Positions 52,393 to 62,480 of a stretch of DNA of 64,000 nucleotides are shown here, in pieces (the first letter of the stretch is position 1; each line of letters begins with the position of its first letter). The notes under the pieces are model-generated. The model saw nothing but the letters and a program-made list of their open reading frames with translations, did no database searches and had not been told where the DNA came from. The position numbers and the translations under genes were made by a program. Where the stretch lies: assembly GCF_004791695.1 (NCBI RefSeq), contig NZ_SRSO01000001.1:62001-126000 (forward strand), in the 5' to 3' direction. This stretch comes from Flavivirga rizhaonensis. GTDB taxonomy: Bacteria; Bacteroidota; Bacteroidia; Flavobacteriales; Flavobacteriaceae.

Positions 52393-54666
52393 ATGAAGTT
52401 CTACACTATATACCTTGCCCTTTTAATTCCTATTGTCTTTATACAATGTAAACAAACCGCTACTCATGAGATAAACATTATTCCAAAGCCACATGAATAT
52501 GTGGTTAGTAAGGGAACGTTTAAGATAAATAATAAAACGAAAATTGTTGTTTTAAATAATTCTTTAACACCTTTAGCACATTTCTTAACAGATCAAATAT
52601 ACAAGGTATCCGGATTAACATTAAATGTAGCTGCAGAATACACTGAAAATAACAATAATATAATCTTAGGTTATGATAATAATTTAGGAGAAGAAGAGTA
52701 TAAACTCATCATAGAGAAAAAGGTCCACATTGAAGCTTCAAATTACAATAGTGCTGCAATGGCAGCCGCAACATTAATGCAGCTTATTAATATTACCGAA
52801 GATCAAGTGGGTTTTCCTAATATTTCAATATCAGACAAACCAGATTATAAATACAGATCAGTAATGCTTGATTTGGCTCGTTTTTGGCATCCAATGGAAA
52901 CTGTAAAGGAAATTATAGACCTTCTATGGTTTTATAAGATAAAATACTTGCATTTACATTTGTCTGATAACAGAAGGTTTACATTTCCTTTAGATGCATT
53001 TCCTAATTTAAAAACAGTCAACGAAGATGGGTCTCGTGAGTATTATACACTCGAAGAATTAGAATATTTAGTTGAATATGCCAGAAAAAGAGGTGTCACT
53101 ATTATTCCAGAGATTGATTTGCCAGGACATTCTACACAGCTTTGGAGTAAGTATCCGGAAGTTTTTGGAAGTATCGATCCGAAAACCAATAAGCCTAAAA
53201 CCTTGTATGTAATAAATATGGCTAAGGAGGAAACGTATAAGGCAGTAGAATTAATTATCAACCAATTGGCCAAAGTATTTTATACCAGTCCATACATCCA
53301 TATAGGTGGAGATGAAGTATATCTTCAACCAATTAAAGAGCTTCCAGAATACAAAACCTATTGTAAAAAACAGGGTTTAAAAGCAGCTCTTGCTGGAAAT
53401 GCAAACGAATTATTTTGCCATTTTATCAATCGTTTGAATGGAATGGTAAAGAAAACAGGAAAGAAAACAATTGTATGGGAAGGTTTTCATAATACAGGTG
53501 CCGGAGATGTTCAGATCGATAAGGACATTACAGTTATTGTTTGGAATACCACATACAATCATCCTGAAAACTTATTGAATAACGGATTTGAAATAATCAA
53601 TTCTACATGGATTCCTTGGTATCAGGTAGAAGCTATGAATTTTGCACCCAATCCTGAAATCGCTTACGACTGGGATTTAGGAGATTGGACACATTGGGAA
53701 GATGATATAGAAGATATTCAACTTAGCAGTAAAAAAGGAATCCTGGGAGCACAAATAAGTTTTTGGGAACAAAACTATAACAAAGTAATTGAAGTGTTAA
53801 AAGACCGTGTTCCAGTATTGTCCGAGCGACTTTGGAACAATGAAAACTCAACAGATTATATCAACTATCATAAACGCTTTATCAGCACAAATAGTACCTA
53901 TGATAAGTTATTTATGCCAATTGAAATTAAAGGAACCCAACTTATTAATAAAGAAGGTTTTCATTTTGAAGATAAAACCGATATCATCATTTCTGCTAAA
54001 GGAAAAGGGTATATTAAATATGCTTATTCCAATCAATGGGGGCTGCCATCCGAGTATTTGACCTACACAGAACCCTTTGAAATAAAAAATAGCGGATTAA
54101 TTACGGCACAATTATTTGATGAAAGCAATAAAGCTATTGGTTATCCAGTGCAGCAATACATTACTAAGATAGAGCCCATTTATAACTACAAAGTCTATGA
54201 ATCTACCCATGAGGCTAACAAGATACCTGATTTCAGTACAAGCCGATTGTTAAGGGAAGGCGTAACTGGAAAGATGAACAATGTCCGTTTAAAAGAAATT
54301 AATAGAGACCTGTTTGCAAAAGTAAAAAAGGAAGGCCATATCGATACCCGATTTGAAGGTTTATATAACCCTTATGGATTGGAGTTGTTGGGTAATTTAG
54401 AGATACCATCAGACGGAAGCTATCAGTGGCAACTCCAAACATGGGACGGTCTGGCTGAATTGTATATTGATGGAAAATTAATATGCAAAGGCGAAAATTT
54501 TAAAAATGAACCAGAGTTTTTTACAGTCAATTTTAAGGAGGGCAATTACCCTTTTCAAATAAAATATTTTTATAAAAACATCCAAAATCAATTGAGCATA
54601 TTGTATCGTAAAGAAGGAGATGGGAATTACAATCATTTTGAAGAATTAGTTGTGCCTCTTAAATAA
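52393..54666 (+). CDS. GH20 beta-N-acetylhexosaminidase with C-terminal PA14-like domain
   Basis: A 757-residue exo-hexosaminidase. Probable lipoprotein (PIVFIQC, C19). GH20b domain (about 30-140), catalytic barrel (about 150-490) with D307/E308 in HIGGDEVYLQ, a chitobiase-C/Fn3-like segment (about 515-605), and a PA14-like or jelly-roll domain (about 645-757, SDGSYQWQLQTWDGLAELYIDG) that may bind sugar. The extra C-terminal domains and sequence differences from the preceding GH20 suggest a different linkage or position on the same glycan. The sulfatase gene starts 12 bases after its stop. Confidence 0.94.
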   Translation: MKFYTIYLALLIPIVFIQCKQTATHEINIIPKPHEYVVSKGTFKINNKTKIVVLNNSLTPLAHFLTDQIYKVSGLTLNVAAEYTENNNNIILGYDNNLGEEEYKLIIEKKVHIEASNYNSAAMAAATLMQLINITEDQVGFPNISISDKPDYKYRSVMLDLARFWHPMETVKEIIDLLWFYKIKYLHLHLSDNRRFTFPLDAFPNLKTVNEDGSREYYTLEELEYLVEYARKRGVTIIPEIDLPGHSTQLWSKYPEVFGSIDPKTNKPKTLYVINMAKEETYKAVELIINQLAKVFYTSPYIHIGGDEVYLQPIKELPEYKTYCKKQGLKAALAGNANELFCHFINRLNGMVKKTGKKTIVWEGFHNTGAGDVQIDKDITVIVWNTTYNHPENLLNNGFEIINSTWIPWYQVEAMNFAPNPEIAYDWDLGDWTHWEDDIEDIQLSSKKGILGAQISFWEQNYNKVIEVLKDRVPVLSERLWNNENSTDYINYHKRFISTNSTYDKLFMPIEIKGTQLINKEGFHFEDKTDIIISAKGKGYIKYAYSNQWGLPSEYLTYTEPFEIKNSGLITAQLFDESNKAIGYPVQQYITKIEPIYNYKVYESTHEANKIPDFSTSRLLREGVTGKMNNVRLKEINRDLFAKVKKEGHIDTRFEGLYNPYGLELLGNLEIPSDGSYQWQLQTWDGLAELYIDGKLICKGENFKNEPEFFTVNFKEGNYPFQIKYFYKNIQNQLSILYRKEGDGNYNHFEELVVPLK

Positions 54667-54678
54667 AATCATAAAACA

Positions 54679-56094
54679 ATGAAACTTAGCAAAATAGTAT
54701 TAACACCTCTTAGCCTATTAGTATTTGGGCTTATGTTATTTGCTTGTAAAGGAGAAAAGAGCCCTTATAAAAACACTATAGGTTCTAAACCAAACATTAT
54801 TTTCATTTTGGCAGACGATTTAGGTTACGGAGATTTAGGATGCTATGGACAAATGGAAATTAAAACGCCTAATATAGATAAGTTTGCAAGCCAGGGGGTA
54901 CAGTTTCTGCAACACTATGCTGGGGCGACCGTTTGTGCCCCTTCTCGAAATTGTTTAATGACCGGGCAACATAATGGGAATGCGACTATTAAGACTATGG
55001 AAAAACCAATTAAGGCAGAAGATATAACTGTAGCAGAATTATTAAAAACTGCAGGATACTCTACCGCGATGATAGGTAAATGGGGATTAGGAAATGTTGG
55101 GACTACAGGATTTACTAATGATCAGGGTTTTGATTACTCATTTGGATATTATGATCAAATTAGGGCGCATAACTATTATCCCGATTACCTTATGGAAAAT
55201 TCAAAGCAATATCCTTTAGAAAATAAGGTGATCTATATCGAAGACTCTACACATTACGCTGTTGGTATTGGTAATGCTGCAGTCGAAAAGAAACAATATT
55301 CAAATGATGTTTTTACTGAAAAGGCCTTAGACTATTTAGATAAGACTGATTCAAATCCATTTTTTCTTTATCTCGCATACACGATACCTCATGCCAATAA
55401 TGAAAGCTGGCTTATTAAAGAACATGGCATGGAAGTTCCAGATTTGGGTATGTATGCCAATAAAGATTGGGCAGAAGAGAAGAAAGCAGGAGCCGCTATG
55501 ATTTCAAGATTAGACGGTTATGTGGGAAGTATCATGAAAAAGTTACTAGAAAAGGGAATTGATAAAGAAACGATAGTCATATTTTCATCAGATAACGGCC
55601 CTCACGGTGAAGGAGGATGGAATCCAAATTTTTTTAACAGTAGTGGAGGGTTAAAAGGAATGAAACGTGATTTATATGAAGGAGGAATAAGAGTTCCATT
55701 TATTGTCCGATGGCCAGATATAATTACTCCAAGACAATCAAATCATATATCTGCTTTTTGGGATTTTATGCCAACAGCTTGCGATTTAGCGGGTGTGCAA
55801 CTTCCAGATAGTAGCGATGGTATTTCTTTTCTGTCTACTCTTCTTAATGAAGACAAAAATCAGCCTGTTCATGATTATTTGTACTGGGAGTTTCGTATTA
55901 GCAGTGTAGATAGACAAGCTGTACGCAAGGGAGATTGGAAAGCTGTGAGAATAAAAAAAGGAAATCCATTAGTAACTAAAGTAGAGTTGTTTAATTTATT
56001 AGAAGATAAAGCCGAAAAAAATGATCTTTCAGAAGAACATCCTGTAATTGTAAAAGAATTAGTGTCTATTATGAATCAGTACCCAAAAGAGTAA
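54679..56094 (+). CDS. S1-type sulfatase, lipoprotein
   Basis: A 471-residue arylsulfatase-type enzyme. Lipoprotein signal (LMLFAC, C23). Begins NIIFILADDLGYGDLGCYG with the metal-binding aspartates; the formylglycine cysteine is C86 in CAPSR (86-90); GKWGLG and SDNGPHGEGG supply further active-site residues. Its substrate class cannot be named; placement between GH20 and GH92 genes suggests a sulfated hexosamine or mannose. Unlike the two sulfatases at 22.6-29.5 kb it has no LamG domain or T9SS tail, so it probably works in the periplasm or on the membrane. It needs a formylglycine-generating or anSME-type maturase from elsewhere. Confidence 0.94.
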   Translation: MKLSKIVLTPLSLLVFGLMLFACKGEKSPYKNTIGSKPNIIFILADDLGYGDLGCYGQMEIKTPNIDKFASQGVQFLQHYAGATVCAPSRNCLMTGQHNGNATIKTMEKPIKAEDITVAELLKTAGYSTAMIGKWGLGNVGTTGFTNDQGFDYSFGYYDQIRAHNYYPDYLMENSKQYPLENKVIYIEDSTHYAVGIGNAAVEKKQYSNDVFTEKALDYLDKTDSNPFFLYLAYTIPHANNESWLIKEHGMEVPDLGMYANKDWAEEKKAGAAMISRLDGYVGSIMKKLLEKGIDKETIVIFSSDNGPHGEGGWNPNFFNSSGGLKGMKRDLYEGGIRVPFIVRWPDIITPRQSNHISAFWDFMPTACDLAGVQLPDSSDGISFLSTLLNEDKNQPVHDYLYWEFRISSVDRQAVRKGDWKAVRIKKGNPLVTKVELFNLLEDKAEKNDLSEEHPVIVKELVSIMNQYPKE

Positions 56095-56129
56095 TAGAAA
56101 ATTATTAAACATAGAAAAAAACATTAAAT

Positions 56130-58391
56130 ATGCGAAGGCATTTTTATCATCAGATATGCTTATTTGGATTGATTTTGTACATAGTTTCTTGTTCAGGAAA
56201 TAAAAAGAAACAAAACATTGAGAGCCAGGATTTATTAAATCTAACCCAATATGTAGATCCTTTCATTGGAACAGGCGATCATGGACATGTGTTTATGGGA
56301 GCTAATGTGCCTTTTGGAGCGGTACAATTGGGACCTACTCAGTTTTCTCAAGGATGGGATTGGTGTTCTGGTTATCACTATAGTGATTCGACCATTATTG
56401 GGTTTTCTCATACTCATTTAAGTGGCACAGGGAGTCCCGATTTAGGAGATATTTCTTTGATGCCAGCTGTGGGCGATGTGAAATTAACCCGGGGTAATCT
56501 TGAAGATGAAACATCGGGAATCTATTCTAAATTTTCACATGAAAATGAAGTCGCCAAAGCAGGTTACTACAAAGTTAGTTTGGATCGTTTTAATATTGAT
56601 GTGGAGCTTACCACCACTCAACGTGTAGGGTTTCATAAATATACGTTTCCAAAAACTGATGAAGCTAAGGTAATTATTGATTTAGAACATGGTATAGGAG
56701 ATGAATCTACGGAAACGTACATTGTCCAAGAAAATGACACAACTATTTCTGGGTATCGTTCTTCACGGGGGTGGATTCGGGATCATCGTTTATATTTCAC
56801 AGCAACATTTTCTAAACCAATGACTTCTTTTTATACTTCCGATTCAACCAGTATGCAAAAAGGAAAAGCATTAAAAGCAAAGAAAGTGTATGGTTTAGCT
56901 CATTTCAAAACGCAGGAAAAGGAGGCTGTTCTAGTTAAAGTAGCTATTTCTGCCATTAGTATTGAGAATGCAAAAATGAATATGAAAGCCGAACTATCTG
57001 GTTGGGATTTTAATAAAACAAAACAAGATGCAGATGAAGCATGGAACAAGGCATTAAATAAAATAAAGATTACTTCCAATGATAATCATATAATGCGCTC
57101 ATTTTACACATCGTTTTACCATACTATGGTAGCACCGTCAGTATATAGTGATGTAAATGGAGATTATATGGGTACCGATAAAAAGGTACACAGCAATAAT
57201 GATTTTATGAGTTATAGTACATTTTCCTTGTGGGATACCTATCGTGCCGCACATCCATTAATGAATTTGGTTCATTCAGAGATGGTACCCGATATTGCTA
57301 AGACCATGATGCATATTTATAATGAACAAGGAAAACTCCCTATATGGCATATGATGTCCTATGAAACGTATGCCATGGTTGGTAATCCAGGAGCAGTGGT
57401 TCTTGCCGATATTGTACTGAAAGGATATGATGTTGATAATCATGATGCATTTGAAGCAATGAAAGCTTCAGCTATGTTAGATGAAAGAGGATTAAAATGG
57501 TTAAAACAATACGGATATATCCCATATGAAAAAGAATATTCATCAGTAGCAAAAGCTTTGGAATATGGTCTAGCAGATTGGTCCATAGCCCAAGTTGCTA
57601 AAAAACTAGGCAAACAGGAAGACTACAATTATTTTATTAAAAGAAGTAAAAGCTATAAACACTATTTCGATCCGGAAATGAAACTTTTAAGACCGATAGA
57701 TTCCAATAAAATATTTAAAAAGCCTTTTAATCCAATGAGTTTGAGTGATTACATAGAAGGCAATGCATGGCAATATACTTGGCTGGTGCCTCATAATGTT
57801 AATGGTTTGGTTAATCTTTTTGGTTCAGAAAAAGCGTTTATCACGCAATTAGATTCCTTATTCTCGGTAAATGAGAAATTGGGGCATGCGCCAGATGTAA
57901 CGGGATTGATTGGGCAATATGCACATGGCAATGAACCCAGTCACCATATATTATATATGTATCCTTATGTAGGACAACCTTGGAAGACAGCCGACAAAGT
58001 TAGAGAGGTTCTTAACACATTGTATTCTGATAAGCCAGCTGGTATTTCTGGTAATGAAGACGTAGGACAAATGTCTGCATGGTATATTTTATCATCTCTT
58101 GGAATGTATCAAGTAGCTCCTGCAGGTGGAGACTATGTATTTGGGAGTCCTATTATCGATGAAGCTATTTTAAACGTAGGGAATAGCAAAACGCTAAAAA
58201 TTATAGCTAAAAACAATAGTGTGAATAATAAATATATTCAAGGAATCCTCTTGAACGGAGAGGATTATACCAAGTCGTACATTAGTTTTAAAGATTTAAA
58301 GGCTGGTGGAACACTTGAGTTTGAAATGGGAGCGGTGCCTTCTAAAACATTTGGTGTAGCTAAGGCGGACCGACCGGCTTCTAAAGATTGA
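56130..58391 (+). CDS. GH92 alpha-mannosidase, lipoprotein
   Basis: GH92 enzymes are calcium-dependent inverting exo-alpha-mannosidases acting on N-glycans and mannans. The 753-residue protein is a lipoprotein (LYIVSC, C21). It has the N-terminal beta domain with YVDPFIGTGDHGHVFMGANV and GFSHTHLSGTG, and the (alpha/alpha)6 domain with GNEPSHHILYMYPYVGQPWKT-like motif (about 600) and GNEDVGQMSAWYIL (about 640). The length is normal. Presence in the operon indicates alpha-linked mannose in the target. Confidence 0.96.
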   Translation: MRRHFYHQICLFGLILYIVSCSGNKKKQNIESQDLLNLTQYVDPFIGTGDHGHVFMGANVPFGAVQLGPTQFSQGWDWCSGYHYSDSTIIGFSHTHLSGTGSPDLGDISLMPAVGDVKLTRGNLEDETSGIYSKFSHENEVAKAGYYKVSLDRFNIDVELTTTQRVGFHKYTFPKTDEAKVIIDLEHGIGDESTETYIVQENDTTISGYRSSRGWIRDHRLYFTATFSKPMTSFYTSDSTSMQKGKALKAKKVYGLAHFKTQEKEAVLVKVAISAISIENAKMNMKAELSGWDFNKTKQDADEAWNKALNKIKITSNDNHIMRSFYTSFYHTMVAPSVYSDVNGDYMGTDKKVHSNNDFMSYSTFSLWDTYRAAHPLMNLVHSEMVPDIAKTMMHIYNEQGKLPIWHMMSYETYAMVGNPGAVVLADIVLKGYDVDNHDAFEAMKASAMLDERGLKWLKQYGYIPYEKEYSSVAKALEYGLADWSIAQVAKKLGKQEDYNYFIKRSKSYKHYFDPEMKLLRPIDSNKIFKKPFNPMSLSDYIEGNAWQYTWLVPHNVNGLVNLFGSEKAFITQLDSLFSVNEKLGHAPDVTGLIGQYAHGNEPSHHILYMYPYVGQPWKTADKVREVLNTLYSDKPAGISGNEDVGQMSAWYILSSLGMYQVAPAGGDYVFGSPIIDEAILNVGNSKTLKIIAKNNSVNNKYIQGILLNGEDYTKSYISFKDLKAGGTLEFEMGAVPSKTFGVAKADRPASKD

Positions 58392-58466
58392 TATTGTGCA
58401 TGAATTATACTAGAATAAACCAAATATTAAAACATAAATAAATTAACCAAAAAGTGAAAAAATATC

Positions 58467-59795
58467 ATGAAAAAAAATAAAATACTAATACAAATTATAT
58501 GTGCAGTATTATTTATTTATAGCTGTTCAAACCAGTCAAACCAAAAAAAAAATAAGAAAGATTCAATCATGAACGAGACTGTAATAAATAAAAAAACATT
58601 AAATATATTATATAAAGACATTCATACAGAATTTTCAAAGTTAAGCCCTAAAGTAATACAACCAGCTGAAGGATATTTAAAATATCCTTATTTAATTCCT
58701 GCTGGTTTTTACAAACAAATGTGGGATTGGGATGGGTTTTTTATGGGCAATTTTTTTGTCAGTCAAGGGAAACCTGAATATCTAAAATATTGGGCGTTAA
58801 ACCTAATAGAAGGTATTGATGAGGATGGTTATGTTTCGGGTTGTGCTACTACTAAAGGTCCACGTCCAATTTTTGGTAAGTTTGCAATGAAACCATTTTT
58901 ATCTCAAGGTGTTTATTTTGCATCGACTAGTATGAATGACTTTTCTTGGGTTAATAATAAATACGAAGCATTGAAAAAAGTTTTAGCTTATCGTGAACAA
59001 ACCCAACAGGATGAAAAAACAGGACTTTTCTTTTGGGAGTTGGCTATGCAAAGTGGCGCAGATAATAATCCAGCTTTAAATTATTTTCAAAAAGATACCC
59101 GCTCTTTTCTAGCTTGCGATGCAAGTGCTTTTCAATTGAAAGAATATTTGGCGCAGGCAAAAATAGCTGAAAAGCTTGGTAAAACTGAAGATGCAAAGTT
59201 TTATCAAGAAAAAGCTGAAAAGTTAAAAAAGGCAATTAACGATGTTTTATGGTGTGATGAAGATAAGATTTTTTATAATGTGGATAGAGAGACAGGAACT
59301 TTTTATAAGCGAGTAAGCTATTCATCTTTTATTCCTTTAATTGAAAAAATAATTTCTGAAGAAAATGGTAAAGAAATGATAAATCGCTATTTGCTAAACC
59401 CCGATCATATGAAAGCCAAATTTGGTTTTCGCTCATTATCAAAATCAGATCCCGATTATAACAATAAAAATATTATTAAACCTTTTTCAAATTGGCAAGG
59501 ACCGGTATGGCCAATTGCAAATTATCTATATTCAATAGCTTTAAAAAATTATGGGTTTGATCATGAAATAACTTGGCAAGCCGAAACTTTGGGTAATTTA
59601 TTGTTAAATGATATTAAAGAATGGGATAGTATGCATGAAAATTATCATGCAGATACTGGTGAGCCTTTAGCTCCAGCTGCTTCGTATGTAGATGAGAACG
59701 GAAAATTTGTTGGTTTTATCAGTTGGAATTTGTGTATTCAAAATGTACTGGATGGTGTTGTTAATGATAGGTGGATGCTTTTGGAGCTAGAATAA
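58467..59795 (+). CDS. GH63/GH37-like (alpha/alpha)6 glycosidase, lipoprotein
   Basis: A 442-residue lipoprotein (LFIYSC, C20; lysine-rich spacer after it). The fold signature of the trehalase/GH63 superfamily is clear: WDWDGFFMGNFF (about 86-97), NWQGPVWPIANYL (about 342-354) and the ENYHADTGEPLAP segment (about 390-402) with a likely catalytic acid. It is shorter than typical GH63 glucosidases and resembles bacterial mannosylglycerate- or alpha-glucoside-type MGH1 proteins. The specificity is unknown; alpha-glucoside or alpha-mannoside are possible. It lies 75 bases after GH92. Confidence 0.75.
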   Translation: MKKNKILIQIICAVLFIYSCSNQSNQKKNKKDSIMNETVINKKTLNILYKDIHTEFSKLSPKVIQPAEGYLKYPYLIPAGFYKQMWDWDGFFMGNFFVSQGKPEYLKYWALNLIEGIDEDGYVSGCATTKGPRPIFGKFAMKPFLSQGVYFASTSMNDFSWVNNKYEALKKVLAYREQTQQDEKTGLFFWELAMQSGADNNPALNYFQKDTRSFLACDASAFQLKEYLAQAKIAEKLGKTEDAKFYQEKAEKLKKAINDVLWCDEDKIFYNVDRETGTFYKRVSYSSFIPLIEKIISEENGKEMINRYLLNPDHMKAKFGFRSLSKSDPDYNNKNIIKPFSNWQGPVWPIANYLYSIALKNYGFDHEITWQAETLGNLLLNDIKEWDSMHENYHADTGEPLAPAASYVDENGKFVGFISWNLCIQNVLDGVVNDRWMLLELE

Positions 59796-59886
59796 AGTAA
59801 TCAGCTTTGCTCTTTTGTGGCTGAGGAAAAGGTATCTAATTCTTAATGCTCTAGGTACTATTTAAAATCAGTTTGGCACAAAGAGC

Positions 59887-59894
59887 TAAATTTG
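59887..59894 (+). promoter_or_regulatory. Candidate internal promoter -7 box
   Basis: TAAATTTG matches TAnnTTTG, 47 bases before the ATG at 59942, in the 146-base gap that is the longest inside the cluster. The -33 region is weak. GCTCTTTTGTG and CACAAAGAGC (near 59808-59886) form a spaced inverted repeat around it. Confidence 0.35.
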
Positions 59895-59941
59895 TTAAGA
59901 ATTGTAACGAATCATTAATTGTGATTTAAAATATATTTAAT

Positions 59942-62362
59942 ATGAAATTCAAGATTTTTGTTTTAACGTGCTTATCGGTTTTTATCATACAAAATTCAGT
60001 CAAGGGTCAAACTCCTAAACTTGACCCATATAATATTGTATGGACCGAACAAAGTAAAAATGCAAGTGAGTCGATGCCTTTAGTTGGAGGTGATATTGGT
60101 TGTAACGTGTGGGTAGAAGATGGCGACATACTTATGTATGTGCAACGAAGTGGAAGTTTGAGTGAAAATGGAGAATACCTTAAAATGGGGCGAATTCGCA
60201 TACAATTGTACCCAAATCCATTAACATCAAATACATCTTTTAAACAGGAACTTAAACTAAAAGATGGATTTGTAGAGATTGTATCGATTGGTGAAAACGG
60301 TGATAAAAAGCTAAATACGAGACTTAAACTTTGGGTAGAAGTAAATCGGCCTATTGTTCATGTCGATGTTGATGCAAATTCTGAAATTGAGGTCGTGGCC
60401 TCGTATGAAAGCTGGAGGACAGAAAAGAGAGAGATAAAAGATAGCCCTGGCAGGCGCGAAAGATTTACCATATTCAATCTCGAAGGCTACCGCGGTGAAG
60501 TTTTTCGAGTTAAGGATGAAATTGAATTTACCGACAAAGGAATTCTTTTTTATCATCGTAATCCTGAAGAAAAGCTAGTGCCTGATATTCTTATCAAACA
60601 ACAAGGTTTAGGGGCAAGTGCTGATAAAATTTATGATGATATAAAGAATAGGACTTTTGGTGGTTTATTATTAGGGGAAGGCTTTGTTAACGCAGGAAAT
60701 GGTAAAGGAAAATATGAAATAACTCCCTTTAAGTCATGGAAGATTAAAAGTAAGACTCCTAGAAAAAAACATCAAATAGCTATTGTTACTCATATCGATC
60801 AGACCGAAACTATTGAAAAATGGAAAAATCAACTGTTTAAATCGGCAAATAGTTCGCTAGAGAATAGTCAAAAATTATTTGAAAAAACGATTACTTGGTG
60901 GCATCAATTTTGGGACAGAAGTCATATTATGATCTTCCCAGAAAATGCAGATCCATCGAATCCGATTTGGCAAATGAGCCGTAATTATCAACTTTTTCGA
61001 TACCAACTTGGTGGAAATGTATATGGCGAATATCCGACCAAATTTAATGGTGGAAATTTGATTTTCGATCCAGTATTAGTAGCCGAAAAATTTAAATACG
61101 AACCTGATTGGAGACAATGGGGAGGCGCTGTGCATACAGCCCAGAATCAACGTTTGCTATATTGGCCAATGTTAAAAGCAGGAGATTTTGATGCAATTTT
61201 ACCACAATTCGAATTATATAGAAAAGGATTACCAGCAGCAGAGGCACGAGTAAAAAAACATTTTGGACACGATGGAGCTGTTTTTAGTGAATATATGAGT
61301 GCATCAGGCGTTGCTCTAGGTTCTGGCTGGGGATGGGAAGGTAATGGTCATCGCGGTAGAGGAAAAGAGATCCCTTTTGGTGATCCGTTAGCTACTGGTG
61401 CTCGTGGTTACAATAGCTTTGCTGAGGCAGGTGTTATGGCAAACCAATCTGTGGCATACCATTGGGAATCACAAGTTGAACATGCATACATGATTTTAGA
61501 ATACCATCGCTTTTCTGGGAGAGATATAACGCAGTATATGCCATTTATAAAGGCAGCCTTGTTGTTTTTTGATGAACACTATCAATTGCGTCAGAAAATG
61601 CGCAATGGTAAAGCATTGGATGAAGAAGGTAAGCTTGTTATTTATCCATCAACTTCTTGCGAATCTTATAGAGGTGCAAATAATCCTACGGATATAATTG
61701 CAGGACTTAAAGCTTGTTTGCAAAGTATGTTGGTTTTAGATGAGAAATATGTTTCCGTTGATGAAAAAAAATATTGTGCCGAATACCTGCAAAGAGTGCC
61801 TGATTTTGCATTTGATGAGGTCGATGGTTTGCGAATTATAAAGCCTGCAAAAAAATGGTTGAAGGAAGATAACTTGGAGTTACCACAATTTTATCCGCTT
61901 TTTCCTTTTGATCAGTTTAAGTTAGGTGATGAAGAATTACAAACGTTCAAGAACACCTATAAATTAGCTCCACCATATCGAAAAGGGACTATTATAAGCT
62001 GGCATCAGGATGGAATATTTTTTGCCAGAATGGGCATGACAAACGAAGCTGCCGATTATAATACAAAAAAATTGCAGGATAGCCCACGTAGATTTCCAAC
62101 CTTTTGGGGACCAGGACACGATTGGGTTCCTGACCATAATTGGGGTGGTTCTGGTATGATCGGTCTGCAAGAAATGCTCATGCAAACTAATGGAAAACAG
62201 ATTCTTTTATTCCCTGCTTGGCCTAAAGAATGGAATGTTGATTTTAAATTAAATGCGCCTTATGAAACCACTGTTGAGGCAACTTTAAAAAATGGAGAAC
62301 TTATCAAATTAAAGGTAACTCCAGAATTCAGAAAAAAGGATGTAGTTATACACTTTAAATAA
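59942..62362 (+). CDS. DUF5703/GH95-like glycosidase, secreted
   Basis: An 806-residue protein with a cleavable signal peptide (1-22, SVKGQ). The N-terminal beta-sandwich (about 25-290, IVWTEQSKNASESMPLVGGDIGCNVWV) looks like DUF5703, and the rest is an (alpha/alpha)6 barrel similar to GH95/GH65-type proteins, with WWHQFWDRSHI and a C-terminal beta domain. Proteins of this kind are found in Bacteroidota glycan loci, but I know no characterised reaction. WGWEGNGHRGRGKEIPFGDP (about 462-481) is a distinctive segment that may line the active site. It may start a second transcript. Confidence 0.78.
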   Translation: MKFKIFVLTCLSVFIIQNSVKGQTPKLDPYNIVWTEQSKNASESMPLVGGDIGCNVWVEDGDILMYVQRSGSLSENGEYLKMGRIRIQLYPNPLTSNTSFKQELKLKDGFVEIVSIGENGDKKLNTRLKLWVEVNRPIVHVDVDANSEIEVVASYESWRTEKREIKDSPGRRERFTIFNLEGYRGEVFRVKDEIEFTDKGILFYHRNPEEKLVPDILIKQQGLGASADKIYDDIKNRTFGGLLLGEGFVNAGNGKGKYEITPFKSWKIKSKTPRKKHQIAIVTHIDQTETIEKWKNQLFKSANSSLENSQKLFEKTITWWHQFWDRSHIMIFPENADPSNPIWQMSRNYQLFRYQLGGNVYGEYPTKFNGGNLIFDPVLVAEKFKYEPDWRQWGGAVHTAQNQRLLYWPMLKAGDFDAILPQFELYRKGLPAAEARVKKHFGHDGAVFSEYMSASGVALGSGWGWEGNGHRGRGKEIPFGDPLATGARGYNSFAEAGVMANQSVAYHWESQVEHAYMILEYHRFSGRDITQYMPFIKAALLFFDEHYQLRQKMRNGKALDEEGKLVIYPSTSCESYRGANNPTDIIAGLKACLQSMLVLDEKYVSVDEKKYCAEYLQRVPDFAFDEVDGLRIIKPAKKWLKEDNLELPQFYPLFPFDQFKLGDEELQTFKNTYKLAPPYRKGTIISWHQDGIFFARMGMTNEAADYNTKKLQDSPRRFPTFWGPGHDWVPDHNWGGSGMIGLQEMLMQTNGKQILLFPAWPKEWNVDFKLNAPYETTVEATLKNGELIKLKVTPEFRKKDVVIHFK

Positions 62363-62480
62363 ATCTGTTTAAGGGTTTTTTTATGTTTTTTAAAGAAAAA
62401 TTTATAGTAAAAACGGATTGAGAACTTATTATACCAATACCAGTTTTATAGCATTAATTCTAAGCAAAGGTCAAAATTTT